DNA of 64,000 nt. It comes from Stenocarpella maydis (lineage: Eukaryota; Ascomycota; Sordariomycetes; Diaporthales; Diaporthaceae). Positions 57,328 to 64,000 of the stretch are shown in pieces. The DNA lies in assembly GCA_002270565.1 (NCBI GenBank), contig NQMI01000077.1, forward strand, positions 1-64,000, written 5' to 3'. The position numbers and the translations under genes were made by a program. The notes below the pieces were generated by a model that worked only from the letters and a program-made list of their open reading frames with translations, searched no databases and was not told the DNA's origin. The first letter of the stretch is position 1. Each line of letters begins with the position of its first letter.

Positions 57328-58215
57328 TCACACCACCTTCTCAAATGTCTTCTGGATGGGCTTGGCAGCATCGATGAACTTCTCCAGGTCGTTGTCCAGG
57401 TTGGCCAGGTCCTCCCTGCGCTTCTTGTTCTCGGCGATGAGCTTCTGCTTGCGCCTGAGCAGCTCCTGGCGCTGCTGCTCCAGGGCCTCCCGCTCGGCGC
57501 GCTCGTCCTCGATTCGGGCAATCATGAGCGCGTTCTCGTCCAAGCCGGCGTGTTCTGGGTGCTTTGCGAGGAACTCGTCGAGGGGAGCCAACGGGAGCTT
57601 CTGGTACTCGTGGCTTGCGGAGAAGCGATGTCAGTATGATGGGGAGAGGCCATTCGACCAACGGAGACACGGGCAGGCAGCTTACTCGTGGGTCTCGCAG
57701 GTGGCGATCTCGCCTTGCAAGTGACGCTGCTCATAGTAGAGGTTCTGCAGCTGCAGGTGGAGGACGTCGACCTCGTGGCGGGCGTCGGCAGTCTGTGATT
57801 TGGTGTCTCTGGCTGCGAGGTAGGCGGCGCGGTGCAGGCCACGGAGGTGCGACAGGTTCGTGTTGAGCAGCTTCTGCTCCTTGGATAGGGCGATCTGCTC
57901 TTGGGTGGTCAGGGGCGGGTTTGAGTTTGGGCTGGCGGCGGAGAGGGCAGCCAGGCGGTCGGCCAGGGCGAGGGCCTGCTCGCGGGCATGTTGCGAGGTC
58001 TGGAGGAAGGAACGGAGGGCCGGGTCGGTGACAATGGAGTCGATGGTCATTGTAACGTAGGGGATGGGGGTGGTGGAGAGGGAGGAGAGGCTGCGAGCAG
58101 GCGGACGGGCACGGTGGGCGTCATGGACAGGCGAGGCTGAAGCCTTGGAGGCTTTGGGAGCTGCAGCAGCAGCATCCGGAGCGCCTGCGGGAGCTGGTTG
58201 AAGAGGGTGGTCCAT
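57328..58215 (-). CDS. THO complex subunit 5-like protein (THOC5)
   Basis: Helical nuclear protein of 271 residues; exons 58215-57686 and 57613-57328 (donor GTAAGC, acceptor GCAAG, join GA|C in frame). The first 55 residues are low-complexity Ala/Pro. From about 58 on the sequence is almost wholly coiled coil. The THOC5 core block is seen: LHLQLQNLYYEQRHLQGEIA (about 151-170), then the DHEYQKLPL.PLDEFL segment, ALMIARIEDERAEREALEQQ, and the end NLDNDLEKFIDAAKPIQKTF. THO couples transcription to mRNA export; THOC5 in animals is much longer, and the short form is usual in filamentous fungi as far as I recall. It diverges from the PAQR gene. Confidence 0.88.
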
Positions 58216-58370
58216 GTCTAACGCTCGGCTGATCGGGCAGAGCTCCCCTAACAGTCTTTGGTGCTAGGAATGCGTGTATTTGGTTAGAGCCAAGGGAACC
58301 AAGCAGCCGAGCTGCTGCCCAGGCGGGGCGGCCCCAAAGGTGCGCTCGCCCACTTTTTTCGTTTGACTTT

Positions 58371-58402
58371 CACTTCACTTCACTCACTCACTCACTCACT
58401 CA
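58371..58402 (+). repeat. (CACTT)n/(CACT)n microsatellite
   Basis: Three CACTT-type units followed by CACT units in the divergent promoter region. Confidence 0.9.
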
Positions 58403-58480
58403 TTTATCTAATTATATTTATTCACCCGCCTATCCACCCGGGTGTGATGCTATTACCCGGCTGGAAATCAACATTTGTTA

Positions 58481-58522
<42 letters not shown>
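58481..58522 (+). repeat. (ATGCCC)7 hexanucleotide repeat
   Basis: Seven perfect units, 270 bp upstream of the THOC5-like start. It reads as alternating Met-Pro on the plus strand and Gly-Met on the minus strand, but nothing suggests that it is translated. Confidence 0.95.
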
Positions 58523-58523
<1 letters not shown>

Positions 58524-59419
58524 ATGACGGCTGGCTCGACAGGCGCCGAGAACCATGCTTGGTCATAGGCCAAGCAAGCACCCAAGCATCCAGGCAGTTT
58601 CCTGGTGGCCGGCAGGACAGCAAAGCACCCGCATTGTTTACTACAGCCTCATCTCGAAGCTCGAAGCCCGAACCCGAGGGCCTGAGCGCGTGCTGTGGGA
58701 CTGACGCATCAGTATCTCCCTCTCTTTGATGCTCCACCTGTCATCATTAAAAAAAAAAAGACCCGAGATTCACCTTTTCCCGCCAGCTGTCGGTTCCCGT
58801 CTCTCGCCTCTCTATCTTCTCTTGAGCAATCTCCCAAGCAGAGCAGTGTCCATTCTGACCGACTTCAGTCGATTGATTCAACCTCTCCAAACATCTCTTC
58901 AGCCCGATCCCGTCTGTCGCACAGGCTCCACACGTGCGCGACACCTGCAGATTGACCCAATCACGCAGTCACGACGACAACCCCTCGACGAGATCTGCAC
59001 CTTGTCTGCTTGTCAAGGAAAAAAAAGGCCCAATCCCACGGCACTGCAGCCCAAAGAGTTATAGCGCGAGGGGTGCATTCTTAGTGTACAGGTCCCTCGC
59101 CCCTTCAGGTCTTCAGCCCCGTGTGCATAACGCGCAGTGACTCGTTAGCCGTCGCTATTGCAGCCAATAAATACCGCCGGCCCCGGCTCGTGCCTCACCC
59201 GCATATAAATGAAAACCACCCTACTCGTTGCTCCGTCCCCATGGTCTACTTGCCGTATTAGACTCCAAGTTTGGTCGCCATTATCCCTCCATCTTGACTT
59301 CTCTCCATCCGGGCCATCTTGGACCGTTAGAGAGAAAATAAGGGGAAAAAAGGGGGCGGGAAAGAAAAGAAAGAAAGGCTGAAAAATAACAACCAAGAAC
59401 CCGGACCTCATCCGTCGTC

Positions 59420-61161
59420 ATGGACGCTCCATCTCTCAAAATGACCTCTTGCGCCCCTTTCACTGCTCGCGAGGACGAGAGCACTCAGATCGCCCAGTCT
59501 ACCGGTGCCAACACCCGACCGGATATTCGCCGCCGACGTCACAGCCACTTCATCCCGCGCAGGAGGAAGTCTATAGTGTCAAATTTCCTGATGGATGGCG
59601 AGGAGGCCGTCATCCTCAAGGTACGTTGCCTCTCCTAGGCCGCACAACCGGCCCATCGGCTAGACCTACTGACCAACACGCACCCAGGTCGACTTGTTCC
59701 TCTCCGAGCTCGAGCGCAGGCTAGAGTTTCTGGAGAGCTACACTGACCTCACAGGAGATTCCACCCTGGCGAGGGCCTACAACACATTACAGACAGTCCG
59801 GTCACGATGCAACCAGGTTTCCGAGGAGGTCATCGGCGAGGGCCGGAGGCGCTTTCACATCATGGTTGAGGCCATGGAGTACAGATACCACGACGCACTG
59901 GCGGCGGCCGACTCCATGAGCGACAAGGCGCGCTTGAGCATCGAGCTGCTGGACTCGATGCTGTCCGACGTTGAGATGCGGGCACACAAGCTCCGCCAGC
60001 GCGGGCTGCAGAACATGACCGACGCCGCCGAGATCGTCATCGGCGAGGGCCGCCACGTCCTGGACAAGAGCCTGGACAAGGCCCGCGGCGTGGTCGAGGA
60101 GGGTCTCCGCGGCGCAAAGCATGCCGCCGAGAGCCTCGAGGACAAGATCCAAAAGGCGATGCAGCGCGCCAAAGAGCACGGCCTAATCAGCTATGAGGAC
60201 CTGCCCGTGCCTTGGAGGGTGAACCCCCACATTGTCCGGGGTTACCGCTTTACCGAAACCTACTCCGGCTGCATCCGCTCGGCATTTGGCGTCTCAAACG
60301 AGCTCGTCAACATATGGTCCCACGCCATCGGCCTCGTCCTCGTCCTCGCCCTGGCCTTCTACTTCTACCCCACGAGCATCAACTTCCATCTCAGCACCAG
60401 CGCGGACGTCGTGATCGCTGCCATCTTCTTCTTCGCAGCCTGCCAGTGTCTCGTATGCAGCACCATTTGGCACACCATGAACGCCATCACCGACGTCAAC
60501 CTCATCTCGACCTTCGCATGCGTCGACTACACTGGAATCTCGCTCTTGATCGCTGCGAGCATCATGACCACCGAATATACGGCCTTCTACTGTGAGCCCG
60601 TCAGCCGGTGGGTATATATGGTCGTAACCGGGCTCCTGGGGATTGGCGGCGTCATACTCCCCTGGAACCCTACATTCAACAGGTCAGACATGGCCTGGGC
60701 TCGAGTGGCTTTTTTCGTCTTTCTCGGTGCCACAGGGTTCTTGGTGAGTGGCTTATGTTCTTGACAGCGATGACCGAGACACCAGTGTTTGTCACCTTGA
60801 CATAATGCGATGCCCCCTCCCTCCTTCCCGGTTGTCTGTTGCTTGTTGACATGTCTGAAATCAAATCGCTAATAAAGGCCTCCAGCCCATTTTGCAACTA
60901 TCCATGTCACGCGGTACCGAGTTCGTCTACGAATTCTACTCACCCATTGGCAAGAGCCTCTTGGTGTATGTCGCGGGTGCCTTCGTATACGCGAGCAAGG
61001 TGCCCGAGAGGTGGTTCCCGGGCATGTTCGATTATTTTGGCGGGTCCCACAACCTGTGGCACTGCGCGGTATTAGGTGGCATCCTTTTCCATTACACTGC
61101 CATGCAAGAGTTCTTCGCGCAGGCCTTTAGGCGCGCAGAGGGCGGGTGCCCCGCGTGCTAA
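59420..61161 (+). CDS. PAQR-family membrane receptor/hydrolase, Izh3-like with long N-terminus
   Basis: Progestin/adiponectin receptor (hemolysin III) family protein of 510 residues. Exons are 59420-59620, 59688-60743 and 60886-61161, all phase 0, with GTACGT and GTGAGT donors. Residues 1-245 are a hydrophilic, largely helical cytosolic region with an Arg-rich patch (RRRRHSHFIPRRRK, about 38-51); this long extension is what sets Izh3 apart from other yeast Izh proteins. The seven-helix part starts with the PAQR block VNPHIVRGYRF and ELVNIWSHAIG. The metal-binding set is complete: S325/H329 (STIWHT), D347 (CVDYTG), H474 and H478 (SHNLWH). Family members bind zinc and may act as ceramidases; in yeast they affect zinc and sterol metabolism. 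The C-terminus ends CPAC. Confidence 0.95.
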
Positions 61162-61352
61162 TGATGATTAACACTTGTCTGAATTACTGCATGATCTTGG
61201 GCATGGCCAAGGTCTGGGGTATCTTGATGTAAACCACACAGGGTATAGCAAACGTCCAAACGCCAGTTTCCGACCCCCCCCCCCGGGGCCCACGTTGGAA
61301 AGCAGAAACGCCACATCTCTCGGCACCGACTTACGCCCCAACACCCATGACA
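61162..61352. other. Convergent 3' flank
   Basis: Short spacer between the PAQR gene (+) and the small membrane-protein gene (-). A C-run is present near 61275-61284. Confidence 0.6.
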
Positions 61353-61954
61353 TCAGCAAGAGGACATGAAGAGCGCGACGGCTGCGATCGCACTGCCCAT
61401 CCAGATCAGCGTCCAGCGTTCCCTGGTGGCAGCGGAGGCTGTGGTGGTGGTGGGCGAGGCAGTCAAGTCCCCCTTGGTTGTCAATGCGTCCGTTGCTGGC
61501 TCTGCGGCATGGGTATTTGCACCGACCTCCATCTCGGTAGCGGGCCCTGCTGCCTCGGGCCTCGAAATTTGGAACCGAATTGTTAAGGGTCCCCTGGGCT
61601 CCGGGCGGGATCCCATAGTCGCCGAATTCACCGAAACGGTCTCGTTTTGCTGCACCGGTGTTAGTGGATGGGGATTGGAACCAGTGTCCTTTTCTTTTTG
61701 GTGCGGCCTACCATTGGATACGGCTTTATAGGGAGTCTGGAGGATATAGCATCGTCGCAGGCGGTCTCAGCCGTCAGCATGAAGGGCGAGCCTGGCGGTT
61801 TGCGGCTATGAAAAACCAAGGACTGCTGTGCGTTGGCGGCAAAGGCTTTCCAGTAGCCGGGTGCATCCTGAGCACGCTTTGCAGCTATTGGCACGAGGAC
61901 GATGCCGAAGATGACGAGGACAATGGTTTCTCGGAGGGCCGGCGGAGAGACCAT
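61353..61954 (-). CDS. Small protein with N- and C-terminal hydrophobic segments, unknown function
   Basis: Two exons (61954-61712 and 61649-61353) encode 179 residues. The intron (62 nt) has a GTAGGC donor, CACTAAC branch site and GTGCAG acceptor, phase 0. Residues about 8-24 (RETIVLVIFGIVLVPIAAK) are a likely signal peptide or anchor. The middle is Ala/Thr/Pro-rich with a Thr tract (SPTTTTASAATRER). The last 20 residues (WMGSAIAAVALFMSSC) are a hydrophobic tail, suited either to GPI attachment or to a tail anchor. No family recognised. The good splice signals and two terminal hydrophobic segments that only occur in the spliced product support it, but there is no conserved domain to confirm coding. 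Confidence 0.55.
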
Positions 61955-62532
61955 GGCGTAATCGATCGACCGAAGGGCGAGGCGCGGGGGGAGGTGGTCT
62001 TGTTATGAAGGACTGCGATGGGATATCCAAGGACCAGGACCCAGCCTCGAAGCTTAAAGTTGTATGCGGAGATGCGGAGGCGAATGCATTTGCGTGCGGC
62101 GATAGATAGCTCACAAAAGTTAGACGACAGAGAGACCAAGGCTAGACGAGAAAGAGCCTTTTTCGTGTTCCAAATCGAATTGATGCAAAGGGCAATTAGA
62201 ACAGGCAAGACCGACAGCAAGGCTCCCGGCGGGAGCTGCAAGGGCTTGGCCCACTGCGACAGTATATTTAGTGTTTGAAGGGTGAAACGAGCGACCTCGT
62301 CTGAGGGCAGCGACAGGAGTCAGCAACGCCGTGCCTCGGTGCCTGACAGGCTGAATGTCTGACAGATGGCTGGGTTGCCGACAGCCTTTCAAAGACAGAC
62401 ATACAGACAGACAGATAGGCACGCTGGATACCCCAGAAGAAGGATGGGAAAAGATGAATGGATGATGGATGATGAACTGACAGGGAGTGCCTGGGGAACG
62501 ACTCGTGCAGAGATAGATGGTGATGATGATCT

Positions 62533-62598
<66 letters not shown>

Positions 62599-64000
62599 TA
62601 GGGAATAGCCAACACCCACCCAGATTGAGGCAGGCCGGTGGGCAGGGTCGGCCGACGAGCAAGGAAGCAAGGAAGCAAGCGCCCAGAGGGATTTTTGTTT
62701 ACAAAAAAAGACATTAAAAAAATACAAAACAAATGAGGCACGACGTCAATGGTTCAATCTATCGGCAGGAGTCAGTCCCAGATGGGTGGATCCTGCCGGA
62801 CCTAAGACGTGACGAGGTCGCATCCAGACGCTCGCTCTTGCTCAGACGACAAACAAACCAAGGCACCACGAACAAGGCAGGAAGGAACCGGCATGGAGGG
62901 TCGCATGCGATGCGGGCCAGCCTCACGCCCCAACGGTTGCACATGCAAGGAGCCGCAGCAGAAGCAGTAGCAGTAGGAAGAGGTGTGGGGGGGGAGGAGG
63001 AGGGGGAGGAGGAGGAGGAGGATTGCCCAGGAAGAGACAGACGGGCCAGGCAGGACGTGCAGCAGCTAGGCCTGCCCGCCGCCTGCTTGCGGTGTATATC
63101 TGGCACCAGTACGAGGGTCACCTCGCGAGCAAGACCTCGCAGAGAAAAGAAGAAGAAGAAGAAAGGGGGACAAAAAGGACATGGCAATGCTAGCATAGCA
63201 CGCGTACAGTACACCGAACCCCCCAGCCCCACCCCTGCTAACCCCGACAGGGTAGTACGTCATCAGCCTCTCGGGCTCGGAGCTCGGACGAAACACCACC
63301 TCAATGCATGCCCGCGAGGCTGCCGAGCATTGTCCGACCAGCAGTGCTCTCTTTCTATGTACACCCGCAGAGCAGCCCTGGGCAGGTATCGCCTCCCCCT
63401 CGTCGTTTTGTCCTTGAGTCGTAGATCTAGCCAGCGTACAAAACCCGTCGCACAGCAGCTCACCCACGCGGCCTGGTGCATGTGCAGGCGTACGGGCGTA
63501 CATCATCGGCACATGTGCGAATGCTACCACACCTGCGGCTGTCGTCTCGGGGCTGTGGGCGACGCGGGACATGCATGTTTCGTCTGATCCCCCGCCGGCG
63601 TGAGCCTCACCGGCCCTCTCAACGCCAAGGGCGGCCTGCACGTCGTCATGTCTTGCCCGGCAGACTTGCTTGGGACCCGTGGGTTCTCAGCGCAGGGCAC
63701 AAGATGCCGTCTCAGAGGCGCCGTCATACATGCATGCCATCATGTGCTCCGACATGATGGCCCTTGCCTGCCTGGGTCGGCCCATGACCAGAACCACCGC
63801 AGCAGCCCGTAGAAATTATGCCAATGGCGGCTTTCTTGCTATTGTCGCCTATCTCACTCACACACCCATGCAGACCGTCGTATACACCATCTAATCGTAC
63901 ATTGGCGCCCTGGTCCATCAAGCCTGCCCTCTCCGCAGCCTTCGCAGACCATTGGCCTCCATATTACAGGCATACCTCCTTCGTGAATACCCCGACTGGC
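61955..64000. other. Low-complexity intergenic region at the window end
   Basis: About 2 kb with CAGACA/CAGATA units (62391-62420), a CA/GA microsatellite, purine-rich patches (62985-63030, 63145-63170) and short frames only. No exon is supported. A gene may begin beyond the window edge. Confidence 0.5.
62532..62594 (+). repeat. Compound (CA)n(GA)n microsatellite
   Basis: About 14 CA dinucleotides lead into about 15 GA dinucleotides and a short GATA stretch. It lies roughly 580 bp upstream of the small membrane-protein gene on its 5' side. Confidence 0.95.

Larger units (their letters stand above)
58216..59419. promoter_or_regulatory. Divergent promoter region of the THOC5-like and PAQR genes
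   Basis: About 1.2 kb between diverging genes. It holds two tandem repeats (58371-58402 and 58481-58522) and a C/T-rich leader before 59420. No coding feature is accepted. Confidence 0.5.

Noticed and set aside
62733..63587. 284-codon frame near the window end
   Set aside because: It passes through purine-rich low-complexity tracts (poly-Glu, poly-Lys) and has no domain.
63724..63921. MDQGANV-type stretch suggesting an ankyrin repeat on the minus strand
   Set aside because: Only a few residues resemble an ankyrin unit and the frame does not continue as repeats.

Overview
The window is nuclear DNA of a filamentous ascomycete, most likely a Sordariomycete. This rests on compact genes with short introns (about 55-165 nt, GTRNGT donors, CTRAC-like branch sites, YAG acceptors), GC-rich third codon positions, intergenic clusters of a TACCTAGG-type motif, and recognisable fungal families (Crt10, Utp18, an Nup159-type nucleoporin, a fused pseudouridine glycosidase/kinase). 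No rRNA, tRNA, CRISPR array, intact transposon or secondary-metabolite cluster was seen.

Layout. 0.5-13.3 kb: an ammonium transporter (+), a Crt10-like protein (-), a membrane-anchored GH5 hydrolase (-) and a seven-helix receptor-like protein (-). 13.3-28.8 kb: a gene-poor stretch with microsatellites and a 17-bp minisatellite. It also holds a clear assembly problem: a 2,099-bp segment occurs twice (21448-23546 and 25576-27674), and between the copies lie an N, a Nextera mate-pair junction adapter (23554-23591) and about 2 kb carrying a gene cut at its 5' end exactly at the repeat boundary. 28.8-45.3 kb is gene-dense: proteasome beta-2 (-) divergent from an Nup159-type nucleoporin (+), an SDR oxidoreductase (-), a fused pseudouridine-5'-phosphate glycosidase/PfkB kinase (-) divergent from a secreted GPI-type protein (+), Utp18 (+) and a small uncharacterised protein (-). 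45.3-50.9 kb is intergenic. 50.9-62 kb: a GT2 membrane glycosyltransferase (+, with an N gap in intron 2), a DJ-1/PfpI protein (+), a tiny spliced gene for a 22-residue peptide (-), a THOC5-like protein (-) divergent from a long PAQR/Izh3-like receptor (+), and a small two-hydrophobic-segment protein (-). 62-64 kb is low-complexity intergenic sequence.

The genes are mostly unrelated housekeeping and membrane functions and do not form a pathway cluster. The most unusual biological item is the 22-residue spliced micro-gene at 56171-56330, which has its own TATA box, leader, intron and AATAAA signal. The most important technical item is the adapter-marked false duplication. Other points are the ammonium transporter with glutamate at the first twin-His position, a PfpI-type protein without the usual histidine motif, and several conserved fungal proteins of unknown function.
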